A DNA stretch of 64,000 bases, taken from Sipunculus nudus (taxonomy: Eukaryota; Annelida; Sipuncula; Golfingiida; Sipunculidae). Below, piece after piece: positions 24,251 through 36,340 of the stretch. Both the position numbers and the translations under genes were made by a program. Below the pieces are notes generated by a model. That model was not told where the DNA came from, did no database searches, and saw only the letters and a program-made list of their open reading frames with translations. Position 1 is the stretch's first letter; each line of letters opens with the position of its first letter. The stretch is taken from contig CM049318.1 in NCBI GenBank assembly GCA_026874595.1, forward strand, positions 49,752,750 to 49,816,749, read 5' to 3'.

Positions 24251-25054
24251 TAAGAATAATTAAGGACCAAGTTGACACTCTCTCAGATTTTGTTTAAGGA
24301 TAAAATGAAATCATACGATTGGGAATGTGTTATTCTAATTCATTTGAATTTTGTGTTTGTCATCTCTGTTAATAAGAGTAAACTAGAGGCGAAACTATAG
24401 GCGTCGGAGCAAATATGTGATCTTAGTTTTATCCAAAAGGAATTGTTCAACATCGTTCAGTTGTATTATCCTTTCGTTTCCACTGTAATAACTATTGCCC
24501 TGATGCAATGCTTAAGAAGTAGGAATTGTAATGATTGCTATTTTAAAAATTAGTTTAATACCTATGGAAATACTCCTCATTTTAGGTAAAATAGTTGAGT
24601 TAAAGTAATTTCCAATATTAATGTTCCATGTTCGTTTAAAATGTTTGTGAAGCCTGTGATTCATAGAAGATTATTTTCGACGTTATTTGACAGTAGTCTT
24701 CAGATTTGTAAAGGATGAGCAATTAGTTTGCGAATTAGTTCCCTACGGCAATGTAGGTTTTTGACATTAATCACTTTAATCTAATCGAGTTCAGGTGCAC
24801 ATTTAGTGGATCGGTAATGGAAGATTTAATGCCGAGGCAATCAATGAAATGTTAATTATTTCCTGAAGGGATTATTATCAGTGTAAAAACTTAAAGCTGC
24901 CCCCTGTCCAGTTTATCCCCAGTTATCTGATAAATTTTTCATACGACCTCGGATTGTCTGGTCCGAAATATAAGTGTCCGATGCATTGGTCAGACTACTC
25001 CTCTACCACACCGGCTGATTTGGTTAGGTTGGTAACATAGTATGCTTTCAATTC

Positions 25055-25056
<2 letters not shown>

Positions 25057-25095
<39 letters not shown>

Positions 25096-25172
25096 CTCTG
25101 AAGAAAAACAACACTGTTAATTCACAACAGACTGTTTCACGGGATGCGACCCGATCATCAGGTGAATGTGGT

Positions 25173-25202
<30 letters not shown>
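25057..25202. repeat. Two (TA)n tracts flanking a short unique segment
   Basis: TA runs at 25057-25094 and 25173-25202. Between them lies GTTTCACGGGATGCGACCCG followed by ATCATCAGGTGAA, a phrase of the type found at ends of some retroelements in invertebrates. That resemblance is only suggestive. Confidence 0.85.
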
Positions 25203-25203
<1 letters not shown>

Positions 25204-26544
25204 CAATTAAAAGACATGAAATATACAAGATTCAAAACAAGACTAAAATAAATTCTGACAAATTAAAAAGTCAAACAAAAGTTTTTAATGACTCCGCTCT
25301 TTCAACAATTCAAATGAGATGGATCATTTAATAAAGTATACGATATACAAAATATAAGGCAATTGTAAGAGAAAAAAATAATCCGGAAAAAAATCACAAT
25401 AACAATTACAATAACATGTGACCATTTTAAATGGGTTAGCATATTCAATCTGCATAAAAAAGTATCGAGAAGTATCGTGAATAAAAAACGGTTTGGTAAT
25501 TTGAATCCATGGAGATACTCTGAAATAGATTCTATTCTATCCATCCGGTCATCTAAATGCATTTTGGGGGGTAACCTGACACAGGGGTAATCTGAAATTG
25601 CTACATCGAAGTGACGTACCTATGGAAGTAAAAATCAATCCGTCGTTTCAAATACACTGAAATTCATTATCTTATAAAAAAATGTAATTATAGTTTTATT
25701 TCCAAGACTACATTATGTTAATTAATGGATTTTAAATGCAAGACCATCATTGTAATTGCTGTCATTGTCATTTAAAATGCCGACGATGTAAATTTTATTG
25801 TTAGCTGCTGAATTTATATGAAATCAAATCTCTTTACAAAGTGTTATGGGTACAATTTAAAATATCCATTATTTTCTAATCACATTGAATTGATAATGAC
25901 CGATAGTCGTTTACATTATGTGTCAGAAGATTTAACAGTATATATATATGGGTTTACGTGCGTCATTTGGTCGGTTTCAGGAAATATTTCTCTTGTTTTT
26001 AGAATTTATGTGGTTTTGCTGATAAAATGTTATTTTTATTTTCATCTTGCCATGATTCTGTTTATCCACAAATAATATCGTCTACATGAGATGCGGATCT
26101 TTTCTCTATTTACAACCCCGCACGTGAAAGGTTACATAGATCTATTTCCGAATTTTTGTCGGTCTATCTGATTGGCTGGTTAGTGGTCTGTGATGGAGAT
26201 CTAAGTTCGAGGGACAGACAAAGTAGTAGTTTTGATGCTTAAACAAAGGAAGCCAACTTATGTTTCCCGGTACTTATGATCCCCAGATGGTTGTCTAATA
26301 CTTATATGACCTCATTCGGCTAAGCACCTAGTCTTTGTTCGTTCAATATATAGACTTTGGAATTTTTACAGAAAGTCCAAAAATAGTTGTTTGGCTGAGC
26401 CTACCTGAATTATTCTTTGTTTTGTTCCTCTGTGAATACACTTCACATCTGCAGCTCAAGTCTGTTCGTATTCTGCCTTAAAAATACAAACGAATTTCAT
26501 TATCATTTACACTTTACGCCAATTTCTGCCACTGTTATAATAGA
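25203..26544. other. AT-rich, no gene
   Basis: Only low-complexity frames; nothing supported. Confidence 0.5.
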
Positions 26545-26660
26545 AGCAACTAGCAATTTCCCGTGCTACGCACGGTTTGGGGCGAACACGACGATCCGTA
26601 CGGTGGCATCCGAAATCTATAAATTCCGGAGATACAGAAAATCACACAAATCGCGTTAAG
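26545..26660 (+). repeat. CCGTGC-TAC-GCACGG hairpin repeat fragment
   Basis: The GC-rich phrase CCGTGCTACGCACGG is a perfect 6 bp stem with a 3 nt loop, followed by CpG-rich sequence ending ATAAATTCCGGAGATACAGA. It contrasts sharply with the AT-rich surroundings, so it is probably a mobile-element piece. Class not determined. Confidence 0.4.
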
Positions 26661-27289
26661 CTATTAATATATAGATCCATTATATGTATGGTGTTGTGGA
26701 TAAAAATCTTTCGGAACAGCTCTCGGAACATGTTTCGGATCAGCGTACAGTCGCACATGGTTGCCCCAAGCCAGTGCCTAACATGTGGTCGGGGTTGGGG
26801 ATAAATAGTCACCTACACATATACCATGTGACATGAGAAACTGATCAACAATATCACATATACATACAAAAGAAACCGTCCATGGAATAGACCATTGACG
26901 AAAATGCAAAAAAATACCAGTTTACCAGTGGAAATAGTTACAATAATGGCCATGACTTATACGCAGTAAGCATACATACTAAATGAAAGAATTAAAAGTC
27001 TTTAAAAACAAAAGAGTACATAAACATTGAAAATGAAATGGCACATGCATGTTCAAGGAACAAATACCAGTATAAATTTACAATTTTACAGAAGTTTTAC
27101 ATTTGTAACTGCTATAATGAGAAAAAATCTCCATGTCAAACATTTTAAGTCAATATTATGTGTTTACAACTTTGGTGGTGCCTCTCCACAGGTGTACACA
27201 TCACACTGAACCAACCACGACGTGAATTTGGTTAACATTGTCTTTACATCTGTTACATAGTAGGCCTACATGTGTTGGTGAATATTTGT

Positions 27290-27725
27290 CAAGGACCTCA
27301 ATCTCATGCAAGGCCCTGGACTTCGTGGGACCGGTGTGACTGTATAAGGCCAAAAAAAAAATAATAAAAAAGTTTGGTTCTCAGGCACCAACCGCGTCAA
27401 TCCCCTCCCCCCCCCCCCCCCCCCCCCCGCATTTAAAATTTTATTTTGATTTTCATCTTTCAAGAAGATAAAATAATACAATTTTGATCAGATATCCTCT
27501 ATTATGGAGTGCTTTTGCCTGTTTAGCAAAACAATTCTGTTATTTTCATACTTTTCCCTGATCACATGACATATTTATCGAAACATTCAAAATAAAGTTA
27601 CAAATCTCCCGCCCGCACAGGTTTCTGAAAAAAAAGTGCCTGAGAAACATAACTTTTTTTTTTTTTTTTGGCCTTACCATCACGCTTTCCTGTCACCCGG
27701 TAGATGTGCACTTAAGCATATTAGG
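27290..27725. repeat. Imperfect inverted repeat with poly-C
   Basis: The left arm at about 27300-27400, reverse complemented, reads GGTGCCTGAGAACCAAAC, then a T tract, then TTGGCCTTA. The right arm at about 27635-27725 reads GTGCCTGAGAAACATAAC, then a T tract, then TTGGCCTTA. A 22 bp C run sits inside at 27407-27428. The arms are about 230 bp apart. Confidence 0.65.
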
Positions 27726-27889
27726 TCACGTGAGGGGGGTCTCAGGCATGAGCCCTCTTTGCGCAACCCCCTGTCACAGGAAGGCCTGCAAAACAATTCT
27801 TTGAAAGATTCCCTTTTGAGAAGGGATCCCCGATGGGAATTATTTCGGGCCGGTGACCGCAAACGTAAGAAAACCCCAGACAGAGCCCC

Positions 27890-28095
27890 CGGAGTCATGT
27901 GTCATCCGGTTCATGTGCCTGATCCACACCAGAATCTAACCGATTCTTCATTAAGCCACTCCCGAAATTCCCTGGAAATTTCAGGAGATTCAGTTAATTG
28001 GTTTGTGAGTTATGAATAAATATATAAACAAACAAACACACAAACACAGACATGAACGGGGATGAACGCATACCCTCCCGCGGAGGCAATAAACT
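27890..28095 (+). mobile_element. R1 element copy 6 (5' truncated)
   Basis: Begins at the CCGGTTCATGTGCC region and keeps GATCCACACCAGAATC, AAATTTCAGGAGATTC, an ACAAACACACAAACAC tract and CCCTCCCGCGGAGGCAATAA. Lies just downstream of the inverted repeat. Confidence 0.75.
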
Positions 28096-29427
28096 GTAGC
28101 GTGAACCCCATATAACCGTGCTTAGTTTAATCCATCGAGATGATCAGCTTGTGCATGTTTTGTATCTGCCTGTATTTGAAAGCATCGTTGCAAAATATTG
28201 TAACGAAACAATATGTAACATGAGATATGGTCATAACTATAACTGTATAGGTTAACACCTCAGAATGAAGGACAAAGTTCACAACGTGGAACAAAAACTC
28301 ATATTTAACTCGATCAGAGTAAAGATAAAGAGGAAAACATGCATAGACTCGAGTCCTATTAACATAGTGTTTACAGCCAGGATCTAATTTTATTCCAAAA
28401 CCCTTAAAAACGAGCTTGTCTGTTTAACTGTGACACTTAAGTGTTTGTGTATGTATAATATATTCACAGATGCCTAAGTGAGTATATAAAATTAATCAGT
28501 GCTCATTGTGTTTTGTCTTCCTACAGATAGACTAAATTTACAATAATCACTTGATATATATAAAAAAATTATCAGAACCCATATGTGTAAATTACACCAA
28601 AACCAAGTTGCCTTACTTTGAGTCTGGTTGGGACGGAAGGCTAGTTTTTTTTATATATTTATAATAAAAACCTCATCTCGCATTAACAAACAGCACTGGA
28701 TGGCCAAATAGCTCAACGGACAAATCTATAGCGCCAGCCCTGGTTTTCTTTTGTATATCTTGGACTTTTTTAGGGTTTTATAGGGGAGGGGAGGGGAGCT
28801 TGACTTCAGATATCAACTTGCGGAGGGATTTTTCTTAACAAGGGTAGAGATTTTTCCCAGGTCATTTAAAGTGGTCCTTTGTATTAGGTAAACGGCTCAA
28901 TTGTCTAAATGTCATCCAGGTATTGGATACGTTTTGCGTGTGATCCATTTGTCATGTGAGCTCAGATACCGCTGTCTCATGCTTTTGTTACGCTTCGACC
29001 ATAATATCGTTCTTTGGGACGTCACACATATAAATGAGAACAGCACGGGGCTACCTAGGGGTTCCTGGCTGTAATTACTTGAATTAAGCTAGATTTAATG
29101 ACACTAATGTTATGTTAAGACACTCACCGATCCGTTATTATTAGGAAAATCTGCTATCTGTATTTTCTAGAGAACCATTAAGTCGGCAAGAGGAAGTCCC
29201 AATGTCTCACAGTAGGACAAGGGTTTTCTTTTGTAGCTTATGGTATAAATGCAAGATTGTTTAAACATCCCATGCTCATCAGATAACGCAACAACAACGA
29301 ATGGTCATTGTATCTTTGAAGACCTCAAGACCAAGCTTTGCATATACTGCGGGTATACCAGGATTAACTTGGAAAGGACAACAAAATGTGAGTGGACACA
29401 TTTTTTTTTGTAAAGAATATATATATA

Positions 29428-29481
<54 letters not shown>

Positions 29482-32400
29482 TTTACTTTTCCAAATGGTC
29501 AATTTATACCTATTCAGCTATCCAAAAAATTAGGTGATACTAAACATGTAATTTACGAAACCACCCCTCTGAAAATGTAACTTACAATAGACTAGTGATC
29601 CTTGGAAAGAGTCCAAAAGTTGTCAAACATTGATTGGCAATATGTTACCATATTAGACTGTAACTTCCGTATAAAGATTTCAAGGAAATCATTGAAAAAT
29701 ATAAACCCTTATGAAAAATTACTTAAAAAAGGTGGACACAGGTTGGTTGAATGGAGCACAATATGTGAATGTAGATCGAAGGGCAGAAATGTATTCACTT
29801 CAGTCCTGCTGACGGGTTCTTTTCGTCAACCTTGATGCTTTTTAAAGGTGGAAAATCCGTATCTGGCGTATACAAGACATCCCGAAAACACCTTTGAGGT
29901 AAATTAAAATCTAAGTTGTGCTTAATACGGAAAATAATCGGTTAGATCAGGAATTATAAAATTAGCAAGTTTTGTAAAATGTTAAACATGGGGCTGGTTA
30001 AAATAGAAGATTAGCAGATGGTTATTCTGATAATTATTATGGGGATAATGGCGAATCACGTCAGTATCTGACTGTGTACAATCCATGCGTGTGTCAATAT
30101 TCAATATACAGAAGATACAAGATACAACTACAATGACAAGATTTATTCCATTCCAATACAGGAATTTGCCTTGCGAGCGAGTGATATCAATAACATTATG
30201 CTGGGTGAAAAAAAGGTATTATAATGGTAGTAACAATTAAAAGAAAATAAACTAATAATATTACGATGTGTCTATGCATTAAACAATATATCCCCTTTAT
30301 TGATATATATGCATGATCTTAAATAAAGACATGAACTGGATGCTAGACCTCACCCGAAGTTGATCAGAGTAGTCTTTCTGAAATTATAAGAAAGGGTCAA
30401 AGCGAAATTGATGATATGCATGATCATCAATTGCAGAATTTATCAAAGATACCAAATACTTCATAAATAATCAACAGAACTAATTTCCAGGTTCCAACGT
30501 CATCCCCACTGCTTAAAATGGGGCTTTAACTCTTTTTGTACGGGAATTAGATTGATCATGTGCGAGTTGCTAAAGTCGCTGACTGCGTCTTAGATCCCTG
30601 GACGCAAAAACGGAACGCCACGTTCTGAAAGCGAACCTGTTCACGGACCAACCCGTTGTAAAAGAGAGGCACAGAGAGCTATTCATTGAAAAAAGGGACG
30701 CATCGCAAGCACGAACTGGGACATTAAGGTCACCGAGCGTCAAACAGCTTTGATATGAGGAGCATTAAAGGGCGACGCATTAACTATACAAGAAGCCCTG
30801 CCGCTTTTCTATTCACCGCGATCACCCCCAGCCTACCAATGACTTGGTTCTAATCTGCAAAAGAAGATAACACTCCCCCATAAAACGTCGTTAAAAACGT
30901 GTATATCGTTGTTCGTGACCGCTGGCGGTATTAGAGGACTATTCCATTAAGACTGATGTTCTTTGGGAAATTTTTTCTCCTTGAATATATAAACTTTGCT
31001 AGAGTAACGTGTGCCGGTTTTATTTTTTTATGGTGGATGGACTATTTTATGGTTACCGAGAGTTATTCAAGTAGCTTAATCGCAATTATATATGGTTTAA
31101 AGTTGATAATATGATCTCAGGTAGCGAAAACTTTGAATGACCTCTTTTTCTTTAGGTCATTTAGACTTGTACTTGTGCAAATTGAATATGGCATATTATG
31201 ATTATGGTATATTTTTCTGTTTGTGACGATCCCCCCCCCCTTGAATTGAAAAGGGTACAACAAAAGGCACTCAATAGAAAAACTTTTTTTAACAATCGTG
31301 TCAGATGGGTAGAAATCAAAAGTAGTCCTAAGATTATTTTAAAATCTTTTAAAATAAATTTCTTTATGTTGACGTATTAGTTAATCAACAGGATTTTGTG
31401 TTCTTATCACTCAAGATTTAATTAGTCTGAATCAAGACGGAAGTCCCGTTGACATTGGTCAGTCATAATGAGCCGGTCAGCTAGGGAGAAATCAGTTGAG
31501 ATCGTTTGTTTATTAGAAACCACAGAATGTTTAAATGGCTTTTCTCACATTTCATAGTTATAGTTTTACCAATATCCGTTAAAAAATCATTTAAACATAA
31601 ACCACCCTGTGCGTTGAAGAATGAAAATTGATCAGTCAAGTTAAAAACTTGACACTAGGTAATGTTATCGACTTTTCTTCTATGAGTTTCTTCATTGCCT
31701 TTACTTTATTTGGGAAAAGTGAAATGTTTTTGTTAGGAAACAGTTGTGAAGAAGTAGGTCACGAACTATGCATAAGTACTCGGATAATATCGATTTGAAC
31801 TTTGGGAACTCGTACAATTACTGGCTAGTTTATAAAGACAGCTTGAAATGACGTCATGAGTGATCGATCGATGCCCCTAAGGTAATCGATCAATGTCACA
31901 GAGCCGCTAGGGTTGATACATCAGATGGTCACCGGCCAATTAGATCGTTTATGTTTGTGCGACTTATCTTAATTTCCCGCACCTGTCAATCAACTTGGCA
32001 CATATCAGTCTCTGGTACCACTAATATTATAGACAAACCTGCCAAGTTAGGAAATCAGCAAAAAATCATGTCCATCAGATCTGAAAAGAACAACCAGGTA
32101 GAAACTGAATAGAATATAGAATGGCAATTTTCTGTCGGGCAAGCCTTTCATGATAGATCGTGTCAGTTTTTCCATATAATCTAGATGATTTAATATGTCC
32201 TATCGTGAAGCACTATTTCTGCCGCCTGTAGGACTAAGTATTACGTCGTTGTGTTTGATATTAATAAAACTAGCATCAATGGCATTTCCTCATTACGGGT
32301 CATAGTCAGATTAACCTTTCTAACATACCCTAACACGCTGTATAGCTGTCAACAAATCAAACTAACCAATTAAAGAACCCGAATGGACCTTAATGTGATA

Positions 32401-32649
32401 CTTTGGTTTCCACAGTCACTTCCGCAAGAACAAACCGTTCATTACTGCAAGTGAAGCCTATTTAACAATGTGCTTGCTCACACACACGTTTGCCATAAAG
32501 TGTTTTTCATATAATCTATATCTTTTATACCCATGGCTCTTTGATCCAAATAAGAAATATGTATGTAGCATAATCATTATAAGGAGGGGGTTCTATCATA
32601 TTTTGTCTTTATAACAGGCTCATTATATAACCATTGGTACGCTAAAGAA
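28096..32649. other. Long AT-rich stretch without a supported gene
   Basis: Contains a (TA)n microsatellite at 29418-29476, a G-rich GGGGAGGGGAGGGG at about 28783 and a C run near 31231. A 77-codon plus frame at 29602-29835 and a 60-codon one at 31198-31380 show no domain. No repeat partner elsewhere in the window was noticed. Confidence 0.5.
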
Positions 32650-33003
32650 AGTTCAGACTTGCACAAAATGATCCGATCTGGCACACATGTCTGTCACGTG
32701 TATACCAGCTTTCCTAGGTGCAGCCCCATTCTTCCTGTGCGGGTAAGAGTTAAAGTGCTTTAGGTTAGGCATATATGTGGGCGTCGGACCATAATTCGGT
32801 GCTAGGGAAAGTTTTCTTCCTGTCGGTGATTTGTACGGTGGCGTCACATAGTTGACTAATATTGAATTACCGGGCGGGTCCTTTGTTCCGTTAATGGACC
32901 GTCCATTTACGTAAACCGACACCGATGTCGCACAGAAGAGCGTTGCACCCTGGCCCTGTTGCCGCGTGGAAAGGCTGGAGTTCAACTTATCGCCGTAAAA
33001 TGT
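32650..33003 (-). CDS. Candidate terminal exon, unrecognised protein
   Basis: An open frame of 117 codons follows a convincing acceptor (TTTATTTTTATTTTCATAG just before 33003, reading right to left) and ends with a stop at 32650-32652. It starts TFYGDKLNSSLSTRQQ and contains SVSVYVNGRSINGTKDPP, VTPPYKSPTGRKLSLAPN and FNSYPHRKNGAAPRKAGI. It is rich in Pro, Asn, Tyr and basic residues, has no hydrophobic core or signal and no coiled coil. That composition recalls small ciliary or cytoskeletal proteins, but no family was recognised. GC is higher than in the flanks. A weak internal donor (GCTG|GTATAC near 32702) is possible. Upstream exons were not found, and a clear AATAAA downstream is missing. 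Confidence 0.4.
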
Positions 33004-33604
33004 CTATGAAAATAAAAATAAAATATCAGTATGACGCAGACAGAATAGTATGAAAGCTGTAAGGCGGGGCTGATTCATTACAAGTTAACGGGTCTTTCAG
33101 ATGAATCGTTGTATGTATCTGTTTTTGTAACTTTTTGTGCAATTAGTTTTAATTGTTTTACGCAGTCGTACATTTGATAAATACCAAATAAAACCAATCG
33201 GAAGTGCCTCTTATACTTGTTTTGGGTAATGTGAAAAGTCTCGTCAACAGAAATGAACCTGGAACACGAAAAATTTAGAATTTTACCCGTCTTTAAATTG
33301 AACAATCCTTATCGATTCAAGCAGATGTAACAGGTAAATGTTGTTATTATAACATATGACAATAGCTTTAACCAGGAATCCATTTTTTTCTGGTTGCTGT
33401 TGTTACATGCGGCTGCATTCAGGTCTTTTTTTTATTACAACACAATATTACATTTACTTACAACAAATTCTCAAAGATACATATAACATCGAACAAACAA
33501 TATACGCCACAAATAACGAATATTAATACAACTATCAGGCAAAAAAGAAAAATAAATAAATAAATGGTGTGTAACAACGGTAACTTATTAACTTATATGA
33601 ACCA
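33004..33604. other. Possible intron of the 32.65 kb frame
   Basis: Would be intronic if the candidate exon is real. No other coding signal is convincing. Confidence 0.3.
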
Positions 33605-33670
33605 GCCGTTCTGTATGCATATATATATATATATACACACATTCATATTTATATATACACATATACACAC

Positions 33671-33673
<3 letters not shown>

Positions 33674-33707
<34 letters not shown>
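33674..33707. repeat. (TA)n microsatellite
   Basis: TA run interrupting the 3' side of a LINE fragment; a shorter one lies at 33620-33634 with an intervening ACACATATACACAC tract. Confidence 0.9.
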
Positions 33708-33710
<3 letters not shown>

Positions 33711-34180
33711 AAAAATTGAAACTGCAGTGGTACATTGAAAATGATTTTCCATTTATCTGTAAAACTTTTCATAGACAGTGGATTATTTTTAACTACGTCC
33801 CTTTCAATATGATATACATTTTTTATTTCTTGTTTTATCTGTACCCAGTCAATTTTGTTTTCATTGAAGCGTGTAGTATATATAGTATATTTCACTAATA
33901 TGATCAAGAAGATAATTGTAGCATTTCCATCTATCTTTCCCAGGAGGACATCCTCCTTACTAAGCTAAGCTGAATGTCCTGTCCAGTTTTCTCCTTAAAC
34001 CATTCAAGAAATGATTTCCATACTGGAATTATGTGAGTGCAGGACCAGTACAGATGTTCAATAGTCTCAATATCATTATTACAAAATTTGCATTTATAAT
34101 CCGTTTTAATCTTCTATTTATGTAACCAATTGTTGTTTACTAAACAGCATTCAGGTCTTAGTCACAGTCTAAAAATATCA
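33705..34180 (-). mobile_element. Dead LINE, C-terminal CCHC knuckle region
   Basis: Minus-strand translation gives CKFCNNDIETIEHLYWSC, an exact C-x2-C-x8-H-x4-C knuckle. It is followed by PVWKSFLEWFKEKTG, the usual sequence after the reverse transcriptase in L1/Tx1-type non-LTR elements. After a frameshift it continues as YTTRFNENKIDWVQIKQEIK and FTDKWKIIF, the extreme C-terminus of such proteins, and then meets the TA tract. In-frame stops occur before the knuckle. Weak continuation upstream reaches about 34350. Inactive 5'-truncated copy. Confidence 0.8.
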
Positions 34181-34391
34181 ATAATAACATAATACTGATA
34201 TAACATAATTATCTTAATGTGTTCTTTCTTGTATATTATACCCTGCATTTGTCTTATTGTTCTAACCGACGTTTTTCTTATATGAACATGTTTGATTAAT
34301 TAGTTATTTAATATTTCACCTTTCGTTTTCATTTCATCAACGAAGAATCATATTTCACTGAACAGAAAGCTCTCCTGAAAGTACTCCTGAT

Positions 34392-34395
<4 letters not shown>

Positions 34396-34457
<62 letters not shown>
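34396..34457. repeat. (TA)n microsatellite, 62 bp
   Basis: The longest pure AT-dinucleotide run in the window, just upstream of the LINE fragment. Confidence 0.95.
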
Positions 34458-34460
<3 letters not shown>

Positions 34461-35849
34461 CCCTATACCCCCATACACAGCAAAAACAGTCAATTTATTG
34501 TTAAGAGTAGGCTTAGGGATTGAAGCTGCCGGTGTATAATTTTGTTTTTATTCCATACAGAATGGTTTTCAGTAAAATTGACCATAAGCCTAATTACACC
34601 TCTTAATTCCAGTCATCTGAAGGTTTAGGTTAATTTCATAAGACTTCCGGGTGACTTGATTTCATTTATCAATGGGAGGTATCATTTATCTCGTGTTCAA
34701 TAGTTGGTGCTGGTGGTGGACGATGTTATGTAGTCATGTTCATGTGACTTTAAAACTAGCATGTGCTGAGAAATCGGTCATAACTATGTAAAGATTTATT
34801 GCTACGTAACATCACTCAGTCATTTGCATAAAACAGCATCAGTTAATGACATGAACCTCTAGTGCAGGTAATTCCATAAAGATCCACCCTAGATCTCTTT
34901 TATCCAGTTCTACGGAAGCGTCTCTTTTACTTCACGATAACATATTGCCAATTTTATTGTTGGGCTTTCTCATGTGATTTGATATTTTCTGTATTCTGTG
35001 TCCAGAAAATCTTGTACATCCGAAAAGCCAGTGTAGCTTGTTTTACTCTGTATAGAAGCAATTTTCAAGATACATATGAACCTTTGATTTTCAATTTCAA
35101 ACGCGGGTTAAATTTGTTATATTGTATCATATGCTTTGGTCCCAGTTTTAGGCGAGTTTAATGGACTTAAACCTGTATGTTTTTTTTTATTTATTGTTTT
35201 TTTTTCATTTCAACCATATCTGGATAAACATTTGTCCAACAACCTGAAAAATTAAATAAATAGCATTCAGACAGGTCTTTCAAGTATTGAATTGTTGAGA
35301 AATATATGCCTTTAAGCGGCAGGAAATTTGATTATTATTTGATTGCTGTTCCATTCATGCATCACACTAAATAAAGTTCCAATAAGAAAATAAATAACCT
35401 GTTTACTTAGAAAACAATATACTTCGACACAGTTTGGTGACCGAAGTGGATATCAAAACGTAGTTGTAAAAATTAAAGTTGAGTCCGCTGTATCTCTACC
35501 CAACTTCCTAAAATGTTTACCTACTGGTTCTATTAGTTTTTTCCTCAAAGAAATAATTCATTTCCTGTTTCACTCTCGCTAACTATCCCCTGCTTAACCG
35601 ACATATTTTACGACATCGCTTACGATATCTTTTTGGCAGCAGTTGAGAGACTGGCTGGTACGGACTTGCTTAATTCTCCTTTAATCTGTCTAAAGTGGGC
35701 ATCCATTTTGCAATATATCCAGACCGTAAGTGGGATTTTATTTGGGTATAAACCATGATTTTAGGCCGAGATGTTTTATCTTTCATGAAAGCGGCATCGT
35801 AGCCACCTATTTTATTATTTAATTAACTGAATATGGCGATTTATGCGTT
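34458..35849. other. AT-rich, no gene
   Basis: No supported feature; T-rich runs near 35182-35205. Confidence 0.5.
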
Positions 35850-36040
35850 CTTTTATTCGTTCTGGAGGCTGCGACCAATCTAGCTCTCAATTATTTTCAT
35901 TGCTATTGGATGAAGTATGAATGAATGTTAGCGGACTTTTTGTGGGTTTTAGTTCTGCTTTAAACACCATAATGCCTATAGCGCATGTTGAAGAGCACGG
36001 CAAACTTTCTGTACTTACGATAATGCATACAGGGATCTAG
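35850..36040 (+). mobile_element. Dead LINE, reverse-transcriptase motif A fragment
   Basis: The plus strand encodes FVGFSSALNTIMP followed by HVEEHGKLSV. Non-LTR reverse transcriptases of the CR1/L2/Rex1 type have FxDFSSAFNTI at the catalytic motif A. Here the metal-binding Asp is Gly (FVGF). An in-frame stop lies 8 codons upstream of FVGF and another ends the frame about 20 codons after LSV. It is a short, catalytically dead relic. Confidence 0.6.
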
Positions 36041-36340
36041 GAAAACCAGACTTTTTTCGAAGTTAAAACAAGATATATTCTGCTATGCTCTGTCCCCATT
36101 AACACTACATCCTGATAAGTGCATTTATATTTATATAGAATGAATATAATATAATAATCTAACCGTCGTTGAATTTCTATTTTATAAAACAGTTAGAAAT
36201 TTGGCACTCTCTCTTTCTCTAAATCAAGAGTACAGACTGTACATGGATCTTTAATTTTTTTTCTGGTAATGTACTGAATTCTATACTATTTTTTTAATTA
36301 CATAGAGCGAGAACGTTACCGTAGCCAATCTACGGGCCAA

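Noticed and set aside
28700-28750. TAGCTCAACGG as a tRNA-type A box
   Set aside because: No B box follows at a suitable distance and no tRNA fold is possible.
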